Part shown: positions 17,642 through 26,214 of the stretch, in pieces
How the letters are laid out: each line of letters opens with the position of its first letter
How positions within the stretch are numbered: the first letter of the stretch is position 1
Assembly (NCBI GenBank): GCA_017512425.1
Contig: JAFWGI010000012.1
Location: 434,001-498,000, forward strand
Length of the DNA stretch: 64,000 nt
Source of the DNA: Hyphomicrobium sp.
GTDB taxonomy: Bacteria > Pseudomonadota > Alphaproteobacteria > Rhizobiales > Hyphomicrobiaceae
Direction of reading: 5' to 3'
Program-made: the position numbers and the translations under genes
Notes under the pieces: generated by a model
Database searches by the model: none
The model's input: the letters and a program-made list of their open reading frames with translations, nothing else
Told to the model about the DNA's origin: nothing

Positions 17642-18928
17642 TCACGCATAGACATGGCTGACCGCTCCGTCCTCGTCGATGCTCCAGGCGGCAATGGCGT
17701 TGTAATGGAAGTAGCCGTTGCGTCCGCGCTCCTTGATCAGCACGTCGCGTTCCGGCTGCACGTACCCGGTCTCATCCGTCGCGCGGCTTTTCAAAATGGC
17801 AGGCGATCCGTCCCATGACCACGGCATTCGGAAGCGCGTGAAGCATCGGGGCAGCACCGGGTCTTGCAGCGCCGCTTCGGCCCACGATTTGCCGCCATCG
17901 GCGGAAACCTCGACCTTCGCGATGCGTCCGCGTCCGCTCCAGGCGAGACCTTTGATTTCGTAGATATTCGGTCCGAACATCTTCTGGAATGGCGACGGTG
18001 TCGTGATCACCGACTTGGCGTCGATCCCGAACGTGAATTGCCGCGCGCGGCCGTTCGGTAAAAGCTCGGTGTATTTCGCCGTTTCGTTGCGCGCCATGAC
18101 TGGCTGGTCGGTGATCTGCAGCCGCCGCAGCCATTTGACGTTTGTGACGCCTTCAAAGCCCGGGATGATTAGGCGCATAGGATAGCCGTTTTCGGGCCGG
18201 ATGCGTTCGCCGTTCTGGTACAGCGCGACGATCGCGTCGTCCATCAGCTTGGCGAGCGGCAGAGAGACGTTCATCACGACGGCGTCGGCGCCTTCTGCGA
18301 TCACCCAGGTTGCTTTTGGATCGATACCGGCCTGATCAAGCAGCACGGCGAGCGGCACGCCAGACCATTCACTACATGAAATCAGCCCGTGGAACGACCC
18401 GACGGGCCGTTGGATCGGCTCCTCGTGCCAGCCGGCATTGCTGTTGCCGCCGCATTCGATGAAAATCAGATGTGATCGCATTGGGTAGCGCAGCAGATCA
18501 TTGACCGCGAACATCAGCGGCTGCCTGACCATGCCGTGAACGACGAGGCGGTGCTGAGCTGGGCCGATCTCCGGCACGCCGTTGTGGTGGCGCTCGAAGT
18601 GCAGTCCGCTCGGCGTGATCATGCCTTCGAGAGATTCAAGCGGCGTCCAGGATACGCCGTTGCCCGGCAAATCCTTGTTGGCGCCAATTGCGCGCATGAC
18701 GCGCGCTTCGTGCTTAGACGGATTGCCGTAGGCCGAAAATGGCGCGCCTGGCATGCGCATCCACGACGGCGACGCGAGGTCTTCGCTGGCATTCGCCGGC
18801 GCCACACCAACCGATCCCGTGGCGGCGGCCGTTGCGAGCATAAGCCCGCTCTTCAGCAACAGACGCCGGTGCAGCAGCCCGCCGCCGGCGACAGGCTGAA
18901 GATCATCTGCGGTCAGGTGTGAGGACAT
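17642..18928 (-). CDS. soxC: SoxC-like sulfite/sulfane dehydrogenase, molybdopterin subunit
   Basis: About 428 residues from the ATG at 18928 (a TTG at 18940 is also in frame). A Tat-type leader is visible (HRRLLLKSGLMLATAAATG). The sulfite-oxidase fold follows, with the molybdenum-ligating Cys159 in FIECGGN. The C-terminal dimerisation (Mo-co_dimer) part has GRIAKVEVSADGGKSW and ends in MPWSWDG...SRATDETGYVQP. SoxCD oxidises sulfane sulfur carried on SoxYZ in thiosulfate oxidisers. Here no soxXAB is in view, but two SoxYZ-like carriers are nearby, so the substrate may be a carrier-bound group rather than free sulfite. The cytochrome gene follows after the repeat. Confidence 0.88.
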   Translation of the reverse strand: MSSHLTADDLQPVAGGGLLHRRLLLKSGLMLATAAATGSVGVAPANASEDLASPSWMRMPGAPFSAYGNPSKHEARVMRAIGANKDLPGNGVSWTPLESLEGMITPSGLHFERHHNGVPEIGPAQHRLVVHGMVRQPLMFAVNDLLRYPMRSHLIFIECGGNSNAGWHEEPIQRPVGSFHGLISCSEWSGVPLAVLLDQAGIDPKATWVIAEGADAVVMNVSLPLAKLMDDAIVALYQNGERIRPENGYPMRLIIPGFEGVTNVKWLRRLQITDQPVMARNETAKYTELLPNGRARQFTFGIDAKSVITTPSPFQKMFGPNIYEIKGLAWSGRGRIAKVEVSADGGKSWAEAALQDPVLPRCFTRFRMPWSWDGSPAILKSRATDETGYVQPERDVLIKERGRNGYFHYNAIAAWSIDEDGAVSHVYA

Positions 18929-19011
18929 GCGCCGCGCCAAGCATTGCAGTTATGAAAACGGCGCGTCAGGCAAGGCCTGCGCGCCGCTGGAGCCTCAATG
19001 CTCAAATACGC

Positions 19012-19827
19012 TCACGACGGGCTCGCGGCCGACCGGCCAGCAAACTTGGTGCCGTCGGAATCTTCCGCCGTTACTTCCATCGGATCCGACGGGCTGCCGG
19101 CGTAGCTAAAGCGGATGCTCGGGTCTTCGCTGAAGGAGATGCCACCCTCGACCGTGAAGACAACGTTGTTGCCGGTCTTGACTTCGATTTTGTTGATATA
19201 GCGCGCCGGTGCGTAAAGCCCGGTCAGTTGATCCATCTGCATGCCGGTCGTATTCGGATGCTTGATCGCGACTTGTGCTTCAGGCGTGAGACTTTCGCCG
19301 GATTTGCCTATTGCGGTCTTGATCTGCATCTTGCCAAGCGTCTTGGCGGCTTCTTCCGCATCTTTACTCGCAGGCGCCGAGCATCCGCCCGATGCCTTGA
19401 CGAATTTCGACACCATGTAGAGCTTGCCGTCGGACGTCTCTGCAATCGCGCGGACGTCGGAATATTGATCCATCCTCACGCGCGTCGAAAGCATACGGTC
19501 GCCTTTGCCTGCGGCTGGGCCGTACGCGAACGTGCCGACGACGGGCGACGGGTTTTTGTCGATTACCAACGTCAGCTTCGTCACGGTTTCCGCGAAGGCC
19601 GCGGGCATTTTGACGGCGAGTGGCACGATCGCGGCGTCTTCGACGCGCACAGGAGCTTCAAGCGTCATCATCTGGGCGCCGTCGAGCAGCTCGCGCGTTC
19701 CGAAAACGTCCTTGCGCAGGCCGTTCCAAACCTCATTGGCCGCGTCGTCAGCAAAGGACGGCACCGCAGCCGCCACGATACCCGCTGCCAAAACCATGCG
19801 TACAATTTGAAGTGCCCTGCCGACCAT
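19012..19827 (-). CDS. Quinoprotein dehydrogenase-associated SoxYZ-like carrier protein (copy 1)
   Basis: 271 residues from the ATG at 19827, which has GAGGAA at good spacing. A signal peptide (1-27, AAVPSFA) is followed by a SoxY-like domain (VWNGLRKDVFG... with VPLAVKMP). Cys149 in ASGGCSAP is equivalent to the C-terminal GGCGG swinging-arm cysteine of SoxY. It is followed directly by a SoxZ-like domain (VAIKHPNTTGMQMDQ..., ending near PMEVTAEDSDG). The fusion of SoxY and SoxZ is the hallmark of this family, which occurs beside PQQ alcohol dehydrogenases. Periplasmic. The carried group is not known for the family. The neighbouring SoxCD-like genes lie downstream on the same strand. Confidence 0.9.
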   Translation of the reverse strand: MVGRALQIVRMVLAAGIVAAAVPSFADDAANEVWNGLRKDVFGTRELLDGAQMMTLEAPVRVEDAAIVPLAVKMPAAFAETVTKLTLVIDKNPSPVVGTFAYGPAAGKGDRMLSTRVRMDQYSDVRAIAETSDGKLYMVSKFVKASGGCSAPASKDAEEAAKTLGKMQIKTAIGKSGESLTPEAQVAIKHPNTTGMQMDQLTGLYAPARYINKIEVKTGNNVVFTVEGGISFSEDPSIRFSYAGSPSDPMEVTAEDSDGTKFAGRSAASPS

Positions 19828-19977
19828 CGTATGTTCCTCGCCGCCTATCAGCCGCTTGATGCAATTTTCTCCATTATAACGTATTCGCCGCACGAGCGGT
19901 TCGCGTTACGCTGGCATAGTAGAATTTTTCAGCGTCCCATGCTGCATTGCGAGATGGCGCGTATCGATTTGGAATAG

Positions 19978-20775
19978 CTAGTTTTTCTCCGCGAAGATGG
20001 GTTTTGGCGGAGCGATGCCGCTGACCTCCGTCACAAATTTTTGCCGGAAGGCGCGGCCGAAATCCTCGTACCCCTTCGCCGGCATGATGAACGCGCCTCG
20101 CCCGCCGATGACGTGCTTTTTGTACCAGGCGTCGAGCGTCGTTGAATCTTTGCTTGGGCTCAGATTGTTGATGTCGTACCCGGGTTTGCGGTACGCGCCG
20201 GAGCCGACGATCTCGTCGTTCTCGCCTTTGATGATGATCGGCAGGCCATTGATCGTGCCGCCCGCGGCAACGATCAGATCCCGTTCGATGCCGGTTGCCG
20301 GTGTGTCGTCGCAATTGTCGATGCCGTCTCCAGAGACATCGACGACGGTGCGATTGGCGGGCATCGGGATTTGCCGCATGGCGCCGACTTGAAGCGTGCG
20401 CAGCATGCGCGCCATGCAGGTGAATTCGCCGGTGCTCGGCGGCAAAGCGCGGATCGCGGCTGCGACAGCAAGCGAGTCGCTGGCGTTGGCGATCCGCGTC
20501 CAGGGAATCGCCGTTGCCGCGGTGTCGGACCACGTCACGAGTGTGATCAGGATTTGGCCGTTAGCGCCGCTCGTGATCGCGGCGATGACCTCTTTGTCTT
20601 CGAAGGCCGCAGCGATGCCGTCCATCTGCATTCTGTAGCGCGCTTCGTCGACCGACTGCGAAACGTCGATGGCGATCACCAGCGCTGTGTCCGCGCTCTC
20701 GCCATTGCCTTGCGCCACAGCGGTTGCCGCTGCTGCTAGAACGGCGACAAAACTCAGACATCTCAGCCAGCGCAC
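19978..20775 (-). CDS. Secreted DUF1194 protein with von Willebrand factor A fold
   Basis: 265 residues from a GTG start at 20775 preceded by AAGG. A signal peptide (1-22, VLAAAATAVAQ) leads to a vWA-type metal-ion-dependent adhesion motif DVSQSVD (about 37-43). Further signature segments are TCMARMLRTL, DVSGDGIDNCDD, and the C-terminal GFGRAFRQKF-type block (here EDFGRAFRQKF). DUF1194 proteins are periplasmic and of unknown role. It lies between the quinoprotein operon and the SoxYZ-like/SoxCD genes, behind a terminator, so it may head a second transcript. Confidence 0.85.
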   Translation of the reverse strand: MRWLRCLSFVAVLAAAATAVAQGNGESADTALVIAIDVSQSVDEARYRMQMDGIAAAFEDKEVIAAITSGANGQILITLVTWSDTAATAIPWTRIANASDSLAVAAAIRALPPSTGEFTCMARMLRTLQVGAMRQIPMPANRTVVDVSGDGIDNCDDTPATGIERDLIVAAGGTINGLPIIIKGENDEIVGSGAYRKPGYDINNLSPSKDSTTLDAWYKKHVIGGRGAFIMPAKGYEDFGRAFRQKFVTEVSGIAPPKPIFAEKN

Positions 20776-20823
20776 CAGCGACCTTTCTCATCAAACCAAG
20801 GCACCAGTCTAAACGCCGCGCAC

Positions 20824-20859
20824 AAAAAAGGGCGAACCAAAGATGGCTCGCCCAAAAGT
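20824..20859 (-). terminator. Rho-independent terminator after the PQQ alcohol dehydrogenase gene
   Basis: GGGCGA (20830-20835) pairs with TCGCCC (20848-20853), and inside it CCA (20837-20839) pairs with TGG (20844-20846). Read on the minus strand, the stem is followed by TTTTTTGTG. It lies about 100 bases beyond the stop of the dehydrogenase gene and before the DUF1194 start. On the plus strand a weaker T-run (AAAAGTTTTT) also follows, so it may work in both directions. Confidence 0.75.
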
Positions 20860-20956
20860 TTTTAGAGACTGGAAATCGAGACGTGAAAATCGTGCGTGCA
20901 AAAAGTGAGAGTTCTGCGCGCGAAAGCAGGGTGCACGCCCGCGCGCAGCCGTTGAT

Positions 20957-22720
20957 TTAGTTCGCAGCCATCTTCTTCGGCAGCTTGAACGTCCAGACCA
21001 TGCCGCCCTGGTTCAGGTTGGCAACGGTCTTGGCGACTTCGCCGCCCCAGAGCGGAACAGCGCCACCCCAACCGGAGACGATCGAGACCATCTGTTCGCC
21101 ATCCTGTTCCCAGGTGATCGGCGAGCCGACGATGCCCGAGCCGGTGTTGAAGGAGAACAGTTCCTTGCCGTTGGTTGCGTCGAGCGCTTTGAACTCGCCT
21201 TCCGGCGTGCCGTAGAACACCAAGCCGCTAGCGGTCGTCAGAACGCCGCCCCAGAGCGGAGCCTTGTTCTTGGCTTCCCAAACGATCTTGCCGGTCAGCG
21301 GGTCGATTGCCTTCAGCGAACCAATGTGGTCGTCGAAGATCGGCTTGATGGTGAAGCCAGCGCCGAGATAGGCAGCGCCCTTCTTGTAGGCAACCGGCTC
21401 GTTCCAGATGTCCATGCCCCACTCGTTCGACGGGACGTAGAACAGCTTGGTCTGCTGGCTGTAGGCCATCGGCATCCAGTTCTTGCCGCCGAGGAAGCTC
21501 GGGACAGCAAATACAGTCGCGCCCTTCTTGCCGTCTTTGCCGGCCTTCGGGTCGCCCGGACGGTTGTCGTCGACGTAGACCGGACGTCCGTCTTTGCCGA
21601 TTTCCTTCGCCCATGTGATCTTGCTGACGAACGGATAGGCTGCCTGGAAGGCGCCGTTCGTGCGGTCGAGAACATAGAAGAAGCCGTTACGGTCGGCGGT
21701 TGCGGCAAGCTTCTTGCCGTCAGCATCGAACGAAACAACTTCGTTCACGCCGTCGAAGTCCCAACCGTCGTTCGGGGTCGTCTGGTAGCCCCACTTGATC
21801 GAGCCATCTTCCGGATCGATCGCAATACGCGCGCACGACCACTTGTTGTCGCCCGGACGCATGTGGCTGTTCCACGGACCAGGGTTACCTGCACCGAAGA
21901 ACGCGAGGCCCGTATCCGGATCGTAGGTACCGCCGAGCCAGGTGGCGCCGCCGCCTGTCTTCCAGAGGTCGCCCGGCCAGGTCGCATTGACCTTATCGCC
22001 GGTCATCGTCGACGGTTTGCCGTTGAGCGTGCCCATGTGACCTTCGATCGTCGGGCGCGACCAGACGAGTTCGCCGGTGTCGACCTTGCGGCCTTCGACA
22101 CGGCCGACAACGCCGAATTCGCCGCCCGAAACGCCGGTCAGCAACAGCGGGCCGTGCGCCTTCGTCGGCACGATCAGCGGAGCTGCGGTGTACGAGTAGC
22201 CAGCCTTGAAGTCGTCGATTTCCTTCGTCCAAACGACTTTGCCCGTCTTGGCATTGAGCGCAACGAGCTTGGCGTCGAGTGTTCCGAAGATGACCTTATC
22301 GCCATAGATGGCGGCGCCGCGGTTGATGACGTCACAGCATGGCAGAATGCCTTCCGGCAAACGGTGATCGTACTGCCAGATTTCGTGGCCGGTCTTGACG
22401 TCGATCGCCCACATGCGGCTGTAGGAGCCGGTGATGTACATCACGCCGTCTCTGACGAGCGGCTGTGTTTCCTGGCCGCGCATCTTTTCGCCGCCGAGCG
22501 ACATCGCCCATGCAGGAACAAGATTTGCGACGTTGTCTTTGTTAATGGCTTCGAGCGTGCTGTAGCGCTGGCCCTGCGGGCCAAGGCCGTTCGAGACGAC
22601 GTCGTTCGTCGTTGCCGCGTCGTTGACGATGTCTTCGATTTTGACGTCGGCGAGTGCTGGAACTGCGCAGACCGTAAGCGCAAACGCGCTTGCAGTGGCG
22701 AGCCACTTCAAACCCTTCAT
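20957..22720 (-). CDS. PQQ-dependent alcohol dehydrogenase, lanthanide type (PedH/ExaF-like)
   Basis: 587 residues from the ATG at 22720, supported by AAGGAG 8 bases upstream. A signal peptide (1-24) is followed by an eight-bladed quinoprotein propeller. The adjacent cysteines Cys128-Cys129 form the PQQ-stacking disulfide ring. Metal ligands are Glu201 (GGEFGV), Asn279 (GAGNPG) and catalytic Asp321 in GWDFDG. The extra Asp323 two residues on marks the lanthanide-using clades; calcium MxaF enzymes have Ala there. [13 protein letters not shown] and [15 protein letters not shown] fit the PedH/ExaF ethanol-type group better than XoxF methanol dehydrogenase. It oxidises primary alcohols in the periplasm and should give electrons to the PedF-like cytochrome c-550. 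The substrate range is inferred. Confidence 0.92.
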   Translation of the reverse strand: MKGLKWLATASAFALTVCAVPALADVKIEDIVNDAATTNDVVSNGLGPQGQRYSTLEAINKDNVANLVPAWAMSLGGEKMRGQETQPLVRDGVMYITGSYSRMWAIDVKTGHEIWQYDHRLPEGILPCCDVINRGAAIYGDKVIFGTLDAKLVALNAKTGKVVWTKEIDDFKAGYSYTAAPLIVPTKAHGPLLLTGVSGGEFGVVGRVEGRKVDTGELVWSRPTIEGHMGTLNGKPSTMTGDKVNATWPGDLWKTGGGATWLGGTYDPDTGLAFFGAGNPGPWNSHMRPGDNKWSCARIAIDPEDGSIKWGYQTTPNDGWDFDGVNEVVSFDADGKKLAATADRNGFFYVLDRTNGAFQAAYPFVSKITWAKEIGKDGRPVYVDDNRPGDPKAGKDGKKGATVFAVPSFLGGKNWMPMAYSQQTKLFYVPSNEWGMDIWNEPVAYKKGAAYLGAGFTIKPIFDDHIGSLKAIDPLTGKIVWEAKNKAPLWGGVLTTASGLVFYGTPEGEFKALDATNGKELFSFNTGSGIVGSPITWEQDGEQMVSIVSGWGGAVPLWGGEVAKTVANLNQGGMVWTFKLPKKMAAN

Positions 22721-22886
22721 GGGCGTCTCCTTGATTAGTTCCCTAGGCGGCTTCCGTCTTTTGCAAAATTCGATTGGAAGTTTGCCTGGGCGCAAACTAT
22801 CGCAGCGACATCCCGTATCTAATTGCCAAATAGTATATGACGATCAGGGTAATAGTTCCCGAAGCTCAATACGAAAGTACAATGAT

Positions 22887-23876
22887 CTATTTCTCGCGCG
22901 CGCCGACTGAGGGCAGCTTCGCGGCTTCCAATTTCGTATAGAGATGCATGACCGATCGCGTGAATTCATAGCGCGCCAGCGCCATGCCTTCGAACGCTTT
23001 CGGCAGCGGCGCCTGCATGGCTTCCGGCATATCCTGGCCTTCATTAAAACAGCGCTCAATAATCTCTTGAATGGCGATCAGCCAGTCATGCGTTTGGGTC
23101 AGCGCGCGCTTGCCGGCGTCTGCCGGACCGTGACCCGGAATAAGCAAGCGGCATTGAATGTCGCCGAGTTCTTTGAGCGTCGTTTGCCACACCGCGAGGT
23201 CGGCGTGCGGAGTCGTCGGCGCGCGATCCAGAAACGCGAGATCCCCTGCGATCAGCGTGCCGCTCGTCTCATCGAGTATCGCGAGATCAGACGCCGTATG
23301 ACCGGCACGCGGCATCAGCCGTAGTTTGCGGCCACCGATCTCTTCGACGCCTTCCGTGACCGTCTTTGACGGCAGCACGATCTCGGTGCCGCGCATCCAG
23401 TCGCGGGCGATGTAATACATCGCATCCGAGAAGCTGTTGCCCATCGCCGCCAAGCCTTTGATCACACCGTCAGGCGCCGCAACCTTCGCAACGTCGAAGC
23501 CTTGATTTCCAAAAGCGTGGTCGGGATGGAAATGCGTGATGTAAACGCGCGCGATGTCTTTGCCGGTTAAGTCTCGCGCCAATGTTGCGAGTTGCTCGCC
23601 GTAGCGTCGTGACGGTCCGGTATCGACGACGATTGCGCCGTCCTTGGAGTCGAGAATGGTGATGTTGGCGATCGCGCCGCCGTTCTCGAATGTGATTGCC
23701 TCCTGCACGCCGGCGATCATCCAGACGCCGTCGCCAATTTTCTGCGGCGTGAGTGTGTAGGTCAGCGGCGCTGCGTTCGCGATGAAGACCGGCAGCAACG
23801 GCACTGCGATTGAAGCCGCGGCAAGCTTGAGCATCCGACGCCGATCGGAATCGCAGTCATCATTGAATTTTGTCAT
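22887..23876 (-). CDS. Quinoprotein relay system zinc metallohydrolase (SoxH-like beta-lactamase fold)
   Basis: About 329 residues from the ATG at 23876, whose Shine-Dalgarno region (TGAGAA) overlaps the stop of the upstream gene. A twin-arginine-like leader (DRRRMLKLAAASIAVPLL) is followed by a metallo-beta-lactamase domain. Its zinc site is His115-x-His117-x-Asp119-His120 (THFHPDHAFGN). Later ligands are in MPRAGHTASDL, LIAGDLAF and IPGHGP. This subfamily occurs with PQQ dehydrogenases and SoxYZ-like carriers and is related to SoxH of sulfur oxidisers. By analogy it may hydrolyse a thioester or similar adduct on the SoxYZ-like cysteine. That role is inference. Confidence 0.9.
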   Translation of the reverse strand: MTKFNDDCDSDRRRMLKLAAASIAVPLLPVFIANAAPLTYTLTPQKIGDGVWMIAGVQEAITFENGGAIANITILDSKDGAIVVDTGPSRRYGEQLATLARDLTGKDIARVYITHFHPDHAFGNQGFDVAKVAAPDGVIKGLAAMGNSFSDAMYYIARDWMRGTEIVLPSKTVTEGVEEIGGRKLRLMPRAGHTASDLAILDETSGTLIAGDLAFLDRAPTTPHADLAVWQTTLKELGDIQCRLLIPGHGPADAGKRALTQTHDWLIAIQEIIERCFNEGQDMPEAMQAPLPKAFEGMALARYEFTRSVMHLYTKLEAAKLPSVGAREK

Positions 23877-23884
23877 TGCTGTTC

Positions 23885-24715
23885 TCAGCGCGTCGCGGCA
23901 CGCGGCGCAGCGAGCGCGCTCTGGTTCCACGACGCCGGAACGACGGAGCGGTAGATGTTGCCGTTGTTATCGCGGCCATCAACGCTGACGCTCGCATCCG
24001 TCGCCTGCGGTTTGACGCTCAGCGTCAATGTCGGATCTTCGGAGACGGGTTCGAACAACTCGATTGTGGCGAGCGGTTCGCCGCCAGCTCCCTTGACATC
24101 GAGTTTCTCGATGAAGAACGCGGGCGTGTTGTCTTTCGCGAGCCCCGTATCCATCGGGTGACGGACGCGCAAGCGAAGCCGCGCCGTGCCATCGGCGTTG
24201 CGCCAGAGCTTGCCCTGCGCATTGCCGACGGTCGTTGTCCAGTCGCTGTCGCCGCGCGCCATCGCGGGCGATGAGCATCCGCCGCCCGCGGCTTCGAGGA
24301 AGACGCCGCCAACGTGCCAGACACCATCCGACGTCAGCGCCGCAGCGCGCACCGGCGTTCCCTGCTCGACCTTCAAACGGAACGATACGAACGCGTCGGC
24401 CTTGGCTGCGACCGGCGTCAACGTCAAAACGTGTTGAATTGGATTGAGATCGGTCAGAACGACGAGGCGCTCAACGTTGGGAAGCGCGCGCGCGTCGGCC
24501 GATACAGGCACCTGTGCCTGGTTCTCGACAACGTCGGGGACAATAACTTTGACGCGGTCATCGAAAACGATCTCGGCATCCCCGAATGTTTTCTTCGCAA
24601 GGTCGTTCCACACCGGCGAGTTCAACGGATCGCTGACCGGGCCTGCGTGTGCGCCTGCGGCCATTGCCGTCAACAGCGCGGCGGCGGTTGTGAAACGAAT
24701 TGCAAATTTTATCAT
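23885..24715 (-). CDS. Quinoprotein dehydrogenase-associated SoxYZ-like carrier protein (copy 2)
   Basis: 276 residues from the ATG at 24715. Signal peptide 1-24 (AMAAGAHA), a SoxY-like domain (VWNDLAKKTFGDAEIVFDDRVKVIVPD), and the carrier cysteine Cys147 in AAGGGCSSP. A SoxZ-like domain follows (LRVRHPMDTGLAKDNTPAFFIEKL). It shares architecture with the protein encoded at 19012-19827 but is clearly divergent, so the two are paralogues rather than a recent duplication. It lies between the MoxJ-like gene and the metallohydrolase gene, only 8 bases before the latter, suggesting that carrier and hydrolase work on each other in the periplasm. Confidence 0.9.
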   Translation of the reverse strand: MIKFAIRFTTAAALLTAMAAGAHAGPVSDPLNSPVWNDLAKKTFGDAEIVFDDRVKVIVPDVVENQAQVPVSADARALPNVERLVVLTDLNPIQHVLTLTPVAAKADAFVSFRLKVEQGTPVRAAALTSDGVWHVGGVFLEAAGGGCSSPAMARGDSDWTTTVGNAQGKLWRNADGTARLRLRVRHPMDTGLAKDNTPAFFIEKLDVKGAGGEPLATIELFEPVSEDPTLTLSVKPQATDASVSVDGRDNNGNIYRSVVPASWNQSALAAPRAATR

Positions 24716-24774
24716 GGGCACGTCGTCTCCGATGGCGGGCACCCTTGTGCCCGCGAAACGTCTGCCCGACTGTA

Positions 24775-25653
24775 TCAGCTTTCGGGCGGCGGCAGGAAGG
24801 TCACGCCGTACTTGGCAAAGATTTTTGTCATCTCGCCGGAGGCGCGCAACTTTTCAATTGCAGCCCCAATCGCATAGCTCAAATCGCGGCTTTTTTCGTC
24901 GACGGCGGTGCCAACAACCCATTGCGTCCGGAATATTCCGTCCATGGCTGGCGTGATAAACTCCGCCGACGCACCGGCCTCGTGGAAGTGACCTTCGATT
25001 TCCGACCTGACGCCCATCAGCGCGGCCGTTTCGCCCTTCAGGAATTCTTCAACGCCCTTCGACCCTTTCAAATGGTGCGCGACGTTGTTGATCAGCGCGC
25101 CCTTCTCGAAGGTCATCAGGAAGTAGTCCGATACGGTGCCGAACTTGACGCCGACTTTCTCGGTTTTGAAAAGATCGAATGTTGCATCTTTCGGAACGCG
25201 TTTCGGGTGAATGGCGAGCGCGATCGTTTCCAAAAAGTAGGGATTGCCGATCACGGCTTCCTTGTTGCGCATCGCGAGTTCGCGATCGGTCGGCACATGC
25301 AACATGATGTCGCCAACGCCGCCGCCGGTCAGCGGACCCTTCCAGATGTTGGCGCGCAGATCATCATCGACTTCTTCGCCCTGCATGCGCACGATAAATT
25401 CGGCTTCGACGCCAAGTTCGCGTGCCAGCGCTTTGCCAAAATCAACGTCGACGCCTTTTGCAACGCCACCGATAGACCAGGAGAACGGGGCATTGTCTTC
25501 GTAGACGGCGATTTTGAGGACTTTGCTTGCGATGACGTCATCGAGCGGCCGCGCGTTGGCGGGTGCGCAGAGGACTGTCGCCAAAACAGCAAACAGCGCG
25601 CCAGTCATTGCCGTGCGCGCTGCCGCCAAAATGCCTGAGGGGAACGTCAGCAT
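24775..25653 (-). CDS. MoxJ-like periplasmic binding protein associated with quinoprotein dehydrogenase
   Basis: 292 residues from the ATG at 25653, which shares its A with the stop of the cytochrome gene (TGATG). A signal peptide (ALFAVLATVLCAPANA) precedes a type-2 periplasmic binding fold with LKIAVYEDNAPFSWSI, KGVDVDFGKALARELG and the C-terminal GEMTKIFAKYGVTFLPPP. It belongs to the solute-binding-protein-like family found with PQQ dehydrogenases (MoxJ/XoxJ relatives). Members are thought to help load or activate the dehydrogenase rather than import a solute. No ABC permease or ATPase gene is nearby, which fits that view. Confidence 0.9.
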   Translation of the reverse strand: MLTFPSGILAAARTAMTGALFAVLATVLCAPANARPLDDVIASKVLKIAVYEDNAPFSWSIGGVAKGVDVDFGKALARELGVEAEFIVRMQGEEVDDDLRANIWKGPLTGGGVGDIMLHVPTDRELAMRNKEAVIGNPYFLETIALAIHPKRVPKDATFDLFKTEKVGVKFGTVSDYFLMTFEKGALINNVAHHLKGSKGVEEFLKGETAALMGVRSEIEGHFHEAGASAEFITPAMDGIFRTQWVVGTAVDEKSRDLSYAIGAAIEKLRASGEMTKIFAKYGVTFLPPPES

Positions 25654-26087
25654 CACTCTTGATGCAGCGTCACAAGATACGCGCGGATGGCCCACATCGC
25701 CTCCTGATTGATCACGCCTTCGAAGCCCGGCATCATCGTCGAGCCGTCGGGCTTCTTCGAACCATGGCGAATGCGGTCAAGGAACCACTCGTCGCCGGCT
25801 TTGCCGAGTTCGAGGTATCGCAGATCGGGTGCGAGGCCGCCGGAAATTGCTTCGAGACCGTGGCAGCGCGCGCAGTTCTGGTTGTAGCCCGACGCGCCGA
25901 TTTCAATTGCGCGCTTGTTACCGACGTAGGGGTTTTCAGGAAGCCACTCGCCTTCCTTCAGCGGATCGAGACCGGTCGTGTCGATCGGCTGCGGCTGCAC
26001 ATCGCCATGAGCGAAAAGCGCCGTCGTGGTCAGTGGAGCAAATGCGAGACAAGCCAAAATAGGCGCGAGAAACAGGCGCGAGCGCAT
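25653..26087 (-). CDS. pedF: Cytochrome c-550, PedF-like
   Basis: 144 residues from the ATG at 26087 (preceded by GGAAGGAAG); an in-frame ATG at 26138 lacks such a site. Signal peptide 1-27, then HGDVQPQPIDTTGLDPL, the heme motif Cys72-Cys75-His76 (NCARCHG) and a probable axial methionine in GSTMMPGF. It matches PedF/ExaB-type cytochromes that take electrons from PQQ alcohol dehydrogenases. It is the first gene of the minus-strand quinoprotein operon (cytochrome, MoxJ-like, SoxYZ-like, metallohydrolase, dehydrogenase), coupled to the MoxJ-like gene by TGATG. Confidence 0.9.
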   Translation of the reverse strand: MRSRLFLAPILACLAFAPLTTTALFAHGDVQPQPIDTTGLDPLKEGEWLPENPYVGNKRAIEIGASGYNQNCARCHGLEAISGGLAPDLRYLELGKAGDEWFLDRIRHGSKKPDGSTMMPGFEGVINQEAMWAIRAYLVTLHQE

Positions 26088-26214
26088 CGATGGACTTCCT
26101 TCCCATTTTATAGCCGGATTCGATGCCCGGCTTTGCATATGAGAGTAGAACGCGCCGATCTCGTGCCATATTGGCCATTAGTGGGAATTCCGCTGGTTGA
26201 CCCAAGTATATACT

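Noticed and set aside
21326..22738. 470-codon plus-strand open frame opposite the PQQ dehydrogenase gene
   Set aside because: No family features; it mirrors the codon pattern of a highly conserved enzyme on the minus strand.
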